NCBI GenBank assembly: GCA_023400235.1
Contig: JAEXFI010000045.1
Location: 310,001 to 374,000, forward strand
DNA: 64,000 bases
Reading direction: 5' to 3'
Source: Bacillota bacterium
GTDB taxonomy: Bacteria > Bacillota > Clostridia > Acetivibrionales > DSM-1351
The translations under genes and the position numbers were made by a program. The notes below the pieces were generated by a model that saw nothing but the letters and a program-made list of their open reading frames with translations, was not told the origin of the DNA and did no database searches. How positions within the stretch are numbered: position 1 is the first letter of the stretch; every line of letters starts with the position of its first letter. Shown here in pieces: positions 36,275-47,100 of the stretch.

Positions 36275-37372
36275 TCACCGCAGCTGCCGTTCAAACACGG
36301 CATATTCCCTGTATGGCTCCAGAGCTTTTCTCATGGACCGCAGTCCATACCTGAGTGAAACGGCAATACTGGAGGCGTTTTCTTCAAAAATAAACCCTCC
36401 TTCCAGCATTTTGTACGGGGTTTGCCGGATTATTTCCGACAGCTTTCTTATCATCTCATCCACTACCCTGGAATTGCGGTACTTTGGATGTACGCCGAAT
36501 TCGGTGAACCTGAAGGTGTCAATGGGATTGAAAAGTCTGAAACGAAGCCATTCCAAAGCTCCGATATGTCTGCTTCCCTTTACCAGCTGATTGAAATCAG
36601 GGTACCATAATAAAAAACCCGCAGGCTGTCCGTCAATCTCTGCAATCAGGAGATTTTCCTCGTCCAGCATAGGCCCGAAGGGCTTGAAAAGCTCATAATC
36701 CTCCGCTTCGGTTCTGTCCGACCAGTAAATGTGGTTCTGGAAGCTGGCATTGTTAAGGTAGGTGTATATGGCTACCTCTTCCTTCAGCTTACTTTTCCTC
36801 ATGGTCCTGACCTTTATATTTTGCGCAGAAGAAGGACTTTTCCTGCTGCTATAGTATTCAAAAAAAGGCTGTGTAGGGTAACGGAAGGAAAACATCCTCT
36901 TACATTCATAAGCCTTAAAATATTCCATATAATACGGCATCGTATAGGGCAGTCCAAAAACCGGCGCTTCCTCAAAGCGGGAGCATAAAAAACCAGCTCC
37001 ATAGTTCAGGTGGGCATTTAAACCCACAACCAGCCTGCTGCAGCCGGGGTACCGTTTTTTAGCCTCAAGAAAAAGCTGTTCACCCAGTCCCTGAATTCCA
37101 GGCAGGGCTTCAAAAAAAGCTATCTGAACCATGTCAGGCTGCTGTTGGTCCAATACCATGCAAAAACGACCAAGTACTATATTTCCCGTATCCTCCGTAA
37201 TAAGCAGCGGAATAAGGTCTGCATGACGAAAGAATACGGATTTCTTCTCAACCAGCATGCAAGCCACGTCATGCTCCGTATCCCTGTAATATGCATTATT
37301 TTTATACAGCTCCGAGGCAAAGGAATAAAATGCCTTGTACTGGCTGGGAGTCAATACCTCTGTAAATATCAT
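36275..37372 (-). CDS. GNAT-family acyltransferase-like protein
   Basis: This 365-residue protein appears to hold two GNAT-like halves. The first has NIVLGRFCMVLDQQQPDMVQIAFFEALPGIQGLGEQLFLEA, and the second has LLIAEIDGQPAGFLLWYPDFNQ ... EFGVHPKYRNSRVVDEMIRKL, the acetyl-CoA-binding region pattern. It starts with an ATGA overlap on the decarboxylase-like gene, behind GGAGG. Second gene of the operon. The substrate is unknown; it may act on the amine or amino-acid product handled by the neighbouring enzymes. Confidence 0.78.
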   Translation of the reverse strand: MIFTEVLTPSQYKAFYSFASELYKNNAYYRDTEHDVACMLVEKKSVFFRHADLIPLLITEDTGNIVLGRFCMVLDQQQPDMVQIAFFEALPGIQGLGEQLFLEAKKRYPGCSRLVVGLNAHLNYGAGFLCSRFEEAPVFGLPYTMPYYMEYFKAYECKRMFSFRYPTQPFFEYYSSRKSPSSAQNIKVRTMRKSKLKEEVAIYTYLNNASFQNHIYWSDRTEAEDYELFKPFGPMLDEENLLIAEIDGQPAGFLLWYPDFNQLVKGSRHIGALEWLRFRLFNPIDTFRFTEFGVHPKYRNSRVVDEMIRKLSEIIRQTPYKMLEGGFIFEENASSIAVSLRYGLRSMRKALEPYREYAVFERQLR

Positions 37373-38526
37373 ACAAACAGCTCCTCCGGCTTTCGGAACC
37401 CAAGAAATTCAGTGTAGGAGGAGGCACAATAGGAACCAGCATGTCCAAAAACAATTATGTCCTTTACTTCCACACTACCCAGGTCTGTATTTTTTGCAAG
37501 CAAATCGCGGGAATAGGTAGAACAGCCGTGTATCAGGCTTTTTATCCCGCCCCCGTCCTTTTGTCTTCCCTGGGAGTCCAACACAGTCACAGGATGACAG
37601 GCCGTATCAGGATAAAACAGCGGACGCGGAAACTGGGAAACACAAGCATTGACTCCAATCAGCTGCTTCTTCTGCCTCCACTTCACATCAACCACACTGC
37701 AGGCAAAATATCCCGCTTTGCCCCCAAGGATACGTCCCGGTTCAAGTATCAGATTAACAGGCCGTTTCAACCCGCTGCACAGCTCCTCCATATATGAGCT
37801 GACTTTTTGCCCGTAGGATTCTAAATCAAATTCTTCTGAAAGATTTATATCCTCGATTCCAAAGCCGCCCCCGACATCCAGGTATTCAAGCTCTGGATAC
37901 CACTTGATAAACTCACCTAATTTACGGTAACATTCAAGAAAATACTCGATTTCCATTATATCGGTGCCCACATATAGATGCAGTCCTTTTACCCGGGGAT
38001 TTCCTTTGAGTGACTTCATTTCCTGTATGGAAAGACCCAAACGGCTGGTTTTGCCCAGAAAATATCCCGCACGTGTCTTTCTTGGCTTTACCAGGTTTCC
38101 GATATTGCAGCGGATACCAAAACCCTTGCCTCCGGAAACCTTCTCCCAGTCAGCTATTTGCTCCAGGGAATCCAGGTTTACCAGGGCCCCGCACTCCAGA
38201 ACCGCTTTCATGGCTTCTTGATTCATGGCTGACGCCGTAAAAATTATTTCTCCGCCGTTATAGCCTGCCTCCAGCACCTTTTCCATATGAGGAATTGAAT
38301 TGACAAAAACCCTTATTCCCTCCTCACGAATTACTTTAAGAAATGTAGAGTTTATATTTGCCATGGTTGCAAAGTGTATAGCCTTTGGTTTATATGGAAT
38401 TTTCATAAAGGATTGGCAATTTGACCGGATTTTCAAAGTGTCATATACATAGATGGGCGCCTGGCTTGTGACAAAATGCTCATTTACAGCGTTTATTACA
38501 GCTTGGGAAATATGTAGTTTCTGCAT
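37369..38526 (-). CDS. Fold-III PLP decarboxylase-like protein lacking the PLP lysine
   Basis: This 385-residue protein has the diaminopimelate/ornithine decarboxylase-type layout: barrel start PIYVYDTLKIRSNCQSF, HLYVGTDIMEIEYF, LDVGGGFGIEDI, LEPGRILGGKAGYF, and a C-terminal HGCSTYSRDLL (CxxxD site) with GHAGSYCASSYTEFLGF. In active members the second strand reads AxKAN with the Schiff-base Lys; here it is ATMAN (around residue 54), and the codon is clearly ATG. It may therefore bind PLP non-covalently, act as a scaffold or be inactive. First gene of the 38.5-31.1 kb operon. AAGGAGCTCC precedes the ATG. Confidence 0.85.
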   Translation of the reverse strand: MQKLHISQAVINAVNEHFVTSQAPIYVYDTLKIRSNCQSFMKIPYKPKAIHFATMANINSTFLKVIREEGIRVFVNSIPHMEKVLEAGYNGGEIIFTASAMNQEAMKAVLECGALVNLDSLEQIADWEKVSGGKGFGIRCNIGNLVKPRKTRAGYFLGKTSRLGLSIQEMKSLKGNPRVKGLHLYVGTDIMEIEYFLECYRKLGEFIKWYPELEYLDVGGGFGIEDINLSEEFDLESYGQKVSSYMEELCSGLKRPVNLILEPGRILGGKAGYFACSVVDVKWRQKKQLIGVNACVSQFPRPLFYPDTACHPVTVLDSQGRQKDGGGIKSLIHGCSTYSRDLLAKNTDLGSVEVKDIIVFGHAGSYCASSYTEFLGFRKPEELFV

Positions 38527-38649
38527 TATGGAGCTCCTTGAAATATTTTATTAAATTGCTTTTATATACGTAAACTACTTTTTGATACCAATAAGGGAGG
38601 CTGTTTAAGCCACTCTGTTTTTTGAATCCTGATTTCTGTCATTTATTCC

Positions 38650-38672
38650 GGAGCAGCTTTTGACAGCTCCCA
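38650..38672 (-). other. Leader hairpin of the radical SAM operon
   Basis: GGAGC/GCTCC arms about a 13-bp loop lie in the roughly 180-nt leader between the promoter (38717-38746) and the first gene. A second small dyad, GGCT/AGCC, follows at about 38599-38612. No riboswitch class recognised. Confidence 0.35.
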
Positions 38673-38716
38673 TATGGTAACATTTTTCAACAAAATAACC
38701 GAAACTTTATGGGGCA

Positions 38717-38746
38717 ATTATACCATTTTATCCATAAAACAGTCAA
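38717..38746 (-). promoter_or_regulatory. Promoter of the radical SAM operon
   Basis: Minus-strand -35 TTGACT (38746-38741), an 18-bp spacer ending in TGG, and -10 TATAAT (38722-38717). A near-consensus sigma-A promoter about 190 bp upstream of the decarboxylase-like gene, implying a long leader. Confidence 0.85.
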
Positions 38747-38871
38747 GGAAAGAGGTGTTTGGAGGGCTTTCCATATCAGAGCCTATTAATGATAATTACT
38801 TTCTTTTGTCTATAAGGCTTAATAATTCCTGCCATTCCTTAGCAACCCAGACACTAAAAAGTCCTGATTTT

Positions 38872-38911
38872 GATATTTGCGCCTGGAAGTCGAAGGTTTC
38901 AGCGTAATTGA
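38872..38911 (+). repeat. Partial copy (C) of the dispersed structured element
   Basis: ATTTGCGCCTGGAAG, CGAAGGTTTCA and GTAATTGAC match the 3' end of the element at 63712-63745 (about 80% over 35 bases by eye). The 5' two thirds are absent. The remainder of the 429-bp gap 38527-38955 holds the operon leader and promoter; no gene seen. Confidence 0.5.
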
Positions 38912-38955
38912 CTTTACGCCGCTTTTTCTTAGTGCTTTTGATATATACTTAAGTA

Positions 38956-39597
38956 TCAGTATCCTAAAGGCTTTCCAATAATAATTACCTTTATCCTATC
39001 CTTGTTAAACTGCCCCTTTATGACAATGAAATCATTGCAAATCCTATCCCTACTTTTACAATCAATGCAAAGACCCGTAACGGCACAAGGCGTATTTTTA
39101 TTAAGCCGCTTTGCGTCTATGGGCGCAGAATAGTTCCTTACCCTCTTCTCTGCAGCCTCCAAATTTCCAACTATTTTGTTGATACCTGCAACAATAATGA
39201 CCTGGTCGGGGCCGTACAGCATGGCAGCTACCCTATTCCCGTTTCCATCGATATTGTACAATTCACCCTCCTCGGTAAGTGCATTGGTACTGCACAAATA
39301 TGTATCTGCCGAAAAGCATTCTCTATAAAGTTTTTTCTTCTCTTCACCGGTAATATCCTCCCGGTATTTATCTAAAAACCTGTAGTCGCCACTCCTTAAA
39401 AAGTCAATAATTCCCGCTTCAAACAAGGTCATGGAATCTCCGACGCCTACCGTAGATCCTTCTGGAATCAATTCCTTTACCCTTTGCAGCAGCTGAGCTT
39501 CATCCTTAACATAGATGGCTGTAATATTATGCTTTTCAAGGTTCACCATGGTTCTTTCAATCTGCTTCTGGAGAAACCAATCAACATTCTTATCCAT
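38956..39597 (-). CDS. LUD-domain protein (lactate-utilisation type, DUF162)
   Basis: This protein of about 213 residues has the LUD pattern: NITAIYVKDEAQLLQRVKELIPEGSTVGVGDSMTLFEAGIIDFL, STNALTEEGELYNIDGNGNRVAAMLYGPDQVIIVAGINKIV, and a C-terminal CAVTGLCIDCKSRDRIC cysteine cluster. LUD relatives (LutB/LutC) act in lactate oxidation, but single-domain clostridial forms are uncharacterised. ATG at 39597 is chosen for its GAGG site; an earlier in-frame ATG at 39612 has none. Monocistronic. Confidence 0.87.
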   Translation of the reverse strand: MDKNVDWFLQKQIERTMVNLEKHNITAIYVKDEAQLLQRVKELIPEGSTVGVGDSMTLFEAGIIDFLRSGDYRFLDKYREDITGEEKKKLYRECFSADTYLCSTNALTEEGELYNIDGNGNRVAAMLYGPDQVIIVAGINKIVGNLEAAEKRVRNYSAPIDAKRLNKNTPCAVTGLCIDCKSRDRICNDFIVIKGQFNKDRIKVIIIGKPLGY

Positions 39598-39720
39598 TTC
39601 ACTAAACCTCATGCCTTTTATATTTCGACATTGTAAATAAGCTCCAGCAACCCTCTTGTGTTACAGGCCCTTCAATGTCCCTTTCTCTTTTCTGTTAAAT
39701 TGTATCATTTTTCTAGTCTA

Positions 39721-39751
39721 TTGCCTACTCCAAAAGCCTCGGAGTGGGCAA
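39721..39751. other. Long hairpin upstream of the LUD gene
   Basis: TTGCCTACTCC (39721-39731) pairs with GGAGTGGGCAA (39741-39751) with one mismatch. No U-tract on either strand. Possible end-of-element inverted repeat or RNA hairpin between the trpA-like remnant and the LUD gene. Confidence 0.4.
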
Positions 39752-39814
39752 GTTGCTTCATCATATTCCTCTGTATCTAGGTAAAATCTTTTCAATTGAT
39801 TTTACTGTTTCTTA

Positions 39815-40141
39815 CTATGTGCTACCTATAATGACACCATCTGCTCCCATTTCTTTTATTTGCTTGCAATAATCAGCATTTGAAATTCCAAACCCGGACA
39901 AATAGGAGTATTATCCAATAGCCGATTGTGATTGTCACACTTGATAATTCTATATCCAGCAGCTTTTAGAGCTATCATTGTTCAGATATGTTTTAATAAA
40001 AACAAAAAATGCCATACCATTTCTGGTACAGCACTTTTCAATACTGTTTCGATCCGCATGAATACAAGATAAATAAAAATTTTCCTCAAGAATGGAGCTT
40101 TCACAAAACTTGAAACTTACCCCCTTCAACCCAGTATCCAA
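39815..40141 (-). pseudogene. Decayed trpA-like (tryptophan synthase alpha) remnant
   Basis: One reading frame shows a fragment with ADRNSIEKCCTRNGMAFFVF, like the TrpA stretch before the GVTG loop. After several stops, it shows YLSGFGISNADYCKQIKEMGADGVIIGST, which closely fits TrpA's C-terminal VGFGIS...ADGVIVGSA. Both segments are in the same frame and in TrpA order, but stops at about 39950 and beyond break the gene and the N-terminal part is gone. The assignment is by motif only. Confidence 0.5.
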
Positions 40142-40629
40142 CGATATAAAGTATAGAGATATTCAATTATAATCCATAATAAGCCAGGTATAAAAAACAA
40201 AAGTATTATCCAGGTTCGTATTCTGCGCTTTTTGTTGTATTTCTCACATAATTCAGCAGTATCTTCATCGGGATTTTGTTGCTCCGTTTCTGCAGCAATT
40301 CCGTGATCGCTTTCAATAATCTCTTTGGCCTTTTCCCTCAGCTTTGATGGCACATATAAGTCTATCCCCAGATTTGTCGCACCCATGTAAATATCCAAAT
40401 ACGCCCCTGCTTCCTTAAATTTTTTAAGTACAGGAATTTGATTTGAGTTCAATAGTGCTTCAATCATTTCAGCTTCAATGCTATTTGCTGCTGAAACCAA
40501 ATAAGCTCCTGTATCATATTCAGTATCAGTGTCAACCTGCGATAATTCATCTACCAAATCCGTGTCGCAATCAGCGCAAGTCATAAAGCCTTTTTGATAT
40601 TCGCATCTGCATTTTGGGCACCAGGGCAT
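40126..40629 (-). CDS. Zinc-ribbon/DUF2007 membrane protein
   Basis: This 167-residue protein has an N-terminal zinc ribbon (CPKCRCEYQKGFMTCADC, residues 4-21). A DUF2007-like domain follows (TGAYLVSAANSIEAEMIEALLNSNQIPVLKK ... GIDLYVPSKLREKAKEIIE), with one C-terminal membrane segment (about 143-160). DUF2007 proteins are thought to be signal-transducing; no function is settled. AGGAGG precedes the ATG. It is downstream of the toxin locus; 40642-40866 holds a terminator and no other gene. Confidence 0.85.
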   Translation of the reverse strand: MPWCPKCRCEYQKGFMTCADCDTDLVDELSQVDTDTEYDTGAYLVSAANSIEAEMIEALLNSNQIPVLKKFKEAGAYLDIYMGATNLGIDLYVPSKLREKAKEIIESDHGIAAETEQQNPDEDTAELCEKYNKKRRIRTWIILLFFIPGLLWIIIEYLYTLYRWILG

Positions 40630-40806
40630 AATCCAGCCTCCTGTTCACATATCTTTTTCCCAGTATTTATAAGCTATTTATAGAATACCATAGGTCAAGT
40701 TCCTATTTCAAATTTTTGTTGGAGCAGGAAATTACAGTAACTGTTGTATTTAAAACCTGCAATGTAGGCTAAACAGCAGCGTATAAGCACTTCTAAAATA
40801 AACAAA

Positions 40807-40830
40807 GGGGTAGGCTGTTACGCCTACCCA
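40807..40830 (-). terminator. Terminator after the putative immunity gene
   Basis: A perfect 8-bp stem GGGTAGGC/GCCTACCC (40808-40815 with 40822-40829) is followed on the minus strand by CTTTGTTTATTTT. It ends the toxin-immunity transcript. Confidence 0.75.
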
Positions 40831-40866
40831 ACAATATTTATTTACCTTATAATTCCAATTTTTTTA

Positions 40867-41169
40867 TTAATCCTCTTCTGCCCATTTTTCAAATCCAAAG
40901 GGCAGAAGTTCTCGCCGTACATCCTCTATTTCGTTATCGCTTGGTTTATCTGTCGATTGGGTTCTATAAACATCATTTAATACTACAGCACTGTCTTTAC
41001 CAGTACAAAGTGATATTATCTCAGCCAAGTTTCTATCAGACATATATTCATACAGCAATGCTATTAGAGGCAAATATCTACTTTCATTAATTCCGTCAGT
41101 ATAAGCAGCAATTATCATTTTGTATGTACTCTCTAAATGCTTAGGTATTTCAGCATTTGGGTTGTTCAT
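40867..41169 (-). CDS. Putative immunity protein for the Rhs toxin (DUF3349-like)
   Basis: This 100-residue cytoplasmic protein starts 27 bp after the toxin stop and is followed by a terminator. Position and size fit the cognate immunity gene of a polymorphic toxin. The helical sequence with YLPLIALLYEYMSDRNLAEIISLCTGKDSAVVLNDVYRTQ resembles DUF3349, a small uncharacterised family. GAGAGGTG precedes the ATG. The toxin-neutralising role is an inference from context. Confidence 0.78.
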   Translation of the reverse strand: MNNPNAEIPKHLESTYKMIIAAYTDGINESRYLPLIALLYEYMSDRNLAEIISLCTGKDSAVVLNDVYRTQSTDKPSDNEIEDVRRELLPFGFEKWAEED

Positions 41170-41196
41170 ATATACACCTCTCTCTGTCTAGTAATT

Positions 41197-44100
41197 TTAT
41201 CTCTTTGTTAAAGGTACAGGGTCATGAATGAATGTATCAAAATCTACTCCTTGAGCTTGGGCACCTCTTACAAACTTTGCATCTGAAGTCATGGTTGTGA
41301 TTCCTAAATTATCTCCAGTTCCAAAGATTTTTATATCATTCGCTCCGACCTTCTTAGTAGTTTGTAGTCCTAACGCCCTTCCCGAAGGATTATCAGGTAT
41401 CACCTGAACTCGTTTTAAGAATCTTTCAGCTCTAGCTTGTTCCAGAGGTCCACCAACCCCGTTTGCGATATTCTTAAATTCACTCACTGCTGTGTCGGTC
41501 ATTACCATTTGTTTCCCATTAACGTATGATTTAAGCTGGCTCCTTATTGGCGAACCCTCTGAAATAAATGCATTGGCTGTTCCTGTGTCTATATTTACAT
41601 ACTTGACCTCAGACGCTCCCGCATTACCCATTTTATTTTTCAAAGCATCTGCAGGGCTTATATCATCAACAAAAGAAACAGCATTATCCAGATTTTTAGT
41701 AACATTAATATAGTTTTCCTGAATGACATTTTTCTTTACTGCTGTTTTAGTGACATCCTCCAGTCCATTAATTGATGATGCATTAAAGGAAAACCCATTT
41801 GTACCTGCAAGCTGCCTGGAGGGAAAACTGTCAGATATATCTGACAGTTTTTTAGTGGTTTTCTCTTTGGCAGAATCCACGAAAGAGTTAAGTGCCTTTG
41901 AAGAGGAAAGCCCGGAGCTAAGGCCGCCTGATACCCCGCTTATTAAAGCTGTACTTGCCACCTGGCCCCAATCAACCTCACCTTTTACTGCATACTGAGC
42001 CATTGCATTTGCATAACCAGCAGTAGCAGCCTCTACTGCCATTGTTTTTACAGCCTTTTTAATTATCTGCTTACCGGTCTGTTTTCCAGCTGTAGCTAAA
42101 AGTGAAGCTCCGCCGGTAGCAGCTCCCAGGACACCGGATATTCCACCGTCAACAGTACTGACTGCAACAGATTTCCAATCAATTTCATCAAAACTTTTGT
42201 GTTCAAATATCATCTGGCTGCCGATATCCATAACCGCGCCGGCGACAGAACCTATCAATCCACCCACCAGTAAATGTATCCAATGTCCGGTGGGGTCATC
42301 ATATTTAACAGGATTATTGTTAACATAGGTATACAGGTTAAGGGACAGCGGGTCATTTGCTTCTCCTCTGTAGGTATCCTCCTGGAGGAATCTAGCTGTC
42401 TTTGGGTCATACATCCTTGCGTTGAGGTAATATAGTCCGGTCTCACTGTCATACTGGTACCCCGCATAGGTGATGCTGTTGCTGGCACTTCCGGTAGTAT
42501 CGGTTATATTGCCAAATGCATCGTAGTAATATGTGGCAGCTACTGTCCCATCAGGCCTTAACAGTGCTGTTACATCTGCATGACCATTGTACATGTAGAT
42601 GTAGGTTTCAGTTCCGGCAGTTCGCATCAGAAGATTTGTTCCATATACATTTCGTCCCGTCTGCCTTCCTGTACCATCCAGTTCCAGTACTACCTTGTCA
42701 TATTCGTACAAGTACCTTGTTAATACCCCGTCAACTATCTTCTCAACTCTCAATCCTTCGCCGTTATACCTGTTTTCTACAGTTTTACCGCCTGTTACTG
42801 TCTTTACGAGCTGATTCAATTCGTCATAGGTATTTACAGCTATTACAGTTCCATTTACTGTTACGCTTGTCATATTGCCATTGTTGTCATAACTGTAATG
42901 AGTTGTACCTGTATCCACTCCGTTTACCGCTGTAGCTACTTCAAACAATCTGTTCTGCTCATTATATCTGTAGTGGTTTACAGTTGTGTTTGAGCCTTCC
43001 GATATTACTTCCCGTTCCCTGTTTCCTGCCCTGTCAAAAGTATATGTGGTTGTCCTTCCGTTTGGCTCTGTTACGGTTTTCAGTCTGTTCAGTGCATCAT
43101 AGGTATATGCTGTTGTTCCGTTTGCATCAACCTTTGAAGTTTCATTGTGTGCAGCATCGTAAGTATAGGTATAATTGTCTATTACTGTTCCATCAGCCTT
43201 TGTATTTATCAAGGTACGAAGTAAATTGTCTTTGTAATAGGTATAAGCTTCTCTTGAACCATCACTGTATTCTACACTTTTTCGTGCTCCACTGTCATTA
43301 TAGCTATATGTAGTGGTATTTCCTTCTGCTGTTACTTTTTTTAACCTGCCAGCTCTGTCATAGCTTTTAATTGTTTCATTTCCCTTTGAATCTGTGGTGC
43401 TTTCAGCCCAATTCCCTTCCGGAATACCTGCAGTTATATCATAAGTATATACGGATTTCCCGATATTGGGAACTTCCTTTGTTATTACACGATTTAACTG
43501 ATCATAGGTTCTTATTGTTTTTCCCGTTTGGTCGGTTATTGTCAGCTGGTTCCCATTTTTGTCATAGGTATACTCGATGGTTATTTCACCAACTGCTTTT
43601 GATATAAGTCTGCCATGGGTATCGTAGGTATAGCTTGTGACTATCCCGTTTCGGTCAGTCTTGGCGGCAAGGCTTCCGTCAGCGTTGTAGGTATAGCTTT
43701 CCACCTTTGTGCTGTTGTAAGTATAGCTTCCCTCGGTACCTGTCCTTCCGCCTTCATCTATACGCCTTGTAACCTTATTGGCAGCATTGTATTCCCAGAT
43801 TACCTGGTTTCCCTCTCCATCGGTATGTGTCAGCATGTTCCCGTTCAGATCATAGGTGTAGCTAGTTACTCCGCTGCCGGCATCTGTGACTTTGGTCAGT
43901 TGGTTTTGTTCATCGTACTCATAGGAGGTAGTGTTGTTGCTTCCATCTTTCTTTCTGCTGATATTCCCTGCACTATCATACTCCTGGCTGGTTACATGAT
44001 TTTCCGGATCGGTGGTATTCAAGAGCCTATTGTTTCTGTCATATGAATACTGGGTGACATTATCCAGGGCATCATAGGATTTTACCTGTACATTGTTATT

Positions 44101-47100
44101 GTTGTATTCATACTTTTCAATTGATATACCATAGGGGTCCTTTTTGTCTGTAAGCCTGTTCAGACCGTCATAGCTGCTGGTATAGGAATTCCCCTTCCAG
44201 TCGGTTATGACTGTCTGATTCCCATTTGCATCATAGCCATAAGTAGTAAGCTGTTCTGTCCCGGATACTATTATACTTTGGGATTTTAATCTGTTCAGAC
44301 CGTCATAGGTATACTCTGTAGTAACACCGTTGCCGTCGGTTTCAAAGCGTTTGTTGCCTTTTTTATCATACCTGCTTGTTGTTGTTATTGACTCAGTGCC
44401 ATCAGCTTTGCTTTGTGTGTGTCCTAACAGTCTTCCAAAGCTGTCATAGCTGTATGTATCTACTGCTCCACTGCTGTCTTTTCTTACAGCAAGGTTTCCC
44501 ATGACATCATACTGATGGATTATACTGTATTCATGTATTGTTGAATCCCCCGGATTTATGGTTTTGTACAGCTTTCCAAAGGAATTGTATTGGTACCTGG
44601 TGGTGTTTCCGTTTCCATCTGTTTGTGTCTTTTCATTACCTAGCAAATCATAGGTACTGGTTTTTATTATTTTTTCAGAGCCGTTGAAGTACCACTCAAC
44701 TGTCACCTTTGTGATATTTCCTGCATCGTCATAACTATAACCGGTGACCGTCCTATTTGCATTGGTTTCTGTAAGCACTCTCCCCAGAGCGTCGTATGTA
44801 TATTGGGATTTATACCTCCAATAATTCTGTTTTGACTCTGCATCTACTATGGTTGTGACTTTTCCTGCTGGATTATATGTATACTCTGTTCCATAACCTG
44901 TATCAATTTTATCCTCTGCCGAAAAACCAGTTCCCGCCTGGTAGCCTGATGCATCAAGTTCCTTTATTACATTGCCTTGATTATCATATTTGTAGGCCTT
45001 CTGTACAATTTCAACCTGTGAGGTTGTCCAGGTGTGTGAGGTTGGATTATACCTCTTCTCCTCACCAGCATAATTTACTGTTTTTACTCTGTCCATGACA
45101 TCATAGGTATAGGTAGTCCTGTCCATTTCCTCCAGACTTTTATCGGCAGCAAATGCTTTTGGTGATACCTCCGCTACTTTTCTTCCGGCTCTGTCATAGT
45201 AATATGCTGTAATTCCATCTTCGGCATTTTTTACTGAAAGCAGCAAGCCTCTTTTATCATAGGTATTTTGTGTTGTTTTTCCGTTTCCATCTGTAACTGA
45301 AACCACATTACCCTCAGTGTCGTATTCTGTGGACTGACTGATATTAACGCTATTACCATTTTCATCAGTCCCTGGTTTGCTGACTGATATGGTTCTGTCC
45401 AGCTTGTCATATTCATAGGTTGTGGTTATACCGTCAGGAGTTTTCACACTACTGAGCATACCATTTTTGTCGTATTCAAGGTATGTAGTCAACTCTATTG
45501 TATCGGTGTCCTCAGTATCGTTACCTGCAATATCTCCTTTTCTTACTGTTATTGATTTTTCTTCAGGTTTGCCAAGATAGTTGTTTTTATAGGTTGTTGT
45601 AATTGAGTTCTGTTCCTCAGTAAACACTTCTTCGCCTTTGACATTTCCATCGGCATCATAGGTATAGACAGTTTTTCTGCCGCTGCTGTCACTTTGCTCT
45701 TTGAGTTTTCCGTTTTTATAATAGGTATAGTTGGTTATTACAAGCTTTGACGGTATTTCATTAAGTGCTGTTGTATCTACTCCCTTAATTTCTTTTATCT
45801 TTCTGCCCGACTTATCATAGTCTATTCTGGTATAAGCATACTTTACTGATCTGATTATATACTCCACCGGAACGTATAGCTCATCATAGCTTGTGTTGGT
45901 ACTGCTGTCATATTTACCGTAGTAATAATATGTGCTGCAACCGTCTTCATCGGTAGTTCTTTTTACTTTTCCATCTCCATAATATTCGGTATATACCAAG
46001 GTACCGTCGGCATTTTTCTGCTCTACCGGCCTTCCTGCATAATCATAAGTATATATCGTTGATGTTGTCTCAGTATCATTGATATACCTTTTCTCTGCCT
46101 TTTGAGTTCTCTTGTCTCCAAGTATGGTATAGCTGTATTCTTCAAGCACTGCTGTGGCGGCTTCGGCATTTTCCTTGAAGGATATTTTAGTCAGCCTGTT
46201 CATCACATCATATTCATACAAATATATGGACTGGTTGGGTTTTGTTTCGGTGTCCATATTCCCATAGATGTCATAGGTATAGGTTGTTGTATTATTTTCA
46301 GAATCGGTTACTGTATGACGCTTTCCATTGTCATAATATGTGTACCTGTAACCGTCACTGCCACTATACGAATGGTTCTGCATATGATCCTGGTCAGAGT
46401 TATACAGCTTTGGCGATATGTCCTGCTTTTTCCTTCCTTCTTCATCATAGGTGGTCCTTGCAACACTTTCTGCCGTTGTTCCGTCTTCACCGTATTTTAT
46501 CGTCTTCTCCAGATTGCCGTTTTTATCATAAATGTATTCTGTTCTATAACCTTTTGAAGACACTTCTTCATTTTTTAACCTATCCTGATTGTAGCTGTAT
46601 ACTGTTTTTCTTATCCCGGGGTTTTCACCGTCCTGAGGTTCAATCAGCTCCTTTATGCTGCCGTCACTGTAATAGGTATAGGAGGTTATACTTCCCATAG
46701 GATCTTCTATGGTTTTAACAAGTCCTTTTGCCTTATACCCCAGCTGCTGCCTCTCTGAGTCGGTATAATACACATATCTGGTAATTGCAAATTTTGACAC
46801 ATCGCTGGTGCCTTCCACATATGAACTAGTACCATCCAACGGTTGAACTTTTTTTAACAGGAACACTTTTGCAGCATCATAAATGTAGAAGGTATATCTG
46901 CCCTGCTGGTCTTTTTCCTTAATGACATTGTTCCTGTCATCATACTCCAACTCCTTGGTTGTGAGGTCAGGATATGTAATCTTTTTTATGTTTCCTCTCT
47001 CATCCCTGTCAAATTGGGTAGTATTGCCGTTGCGGTCGGTCAGAGCTTTTTCTTCTCCGTACCTGTTCACACCATCCGAACCGGTGTCATACTCCGTAAT

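Noticed and set aside
38674..38907. A 77-residue plus-strand open frame overlapping the operon promoter and repeat copy C
   Set aside because: It has no good ribosome site, no recognisable motif, and covers a clear minus-strand promoter.
42516..43313. Long plus-strand open frames inside the giant toxin gene
   Set aside because: They are antisense shadows created by the repetitive YD-repeat codons, rich in Leu/Cys/His, and lack ribosome sites.
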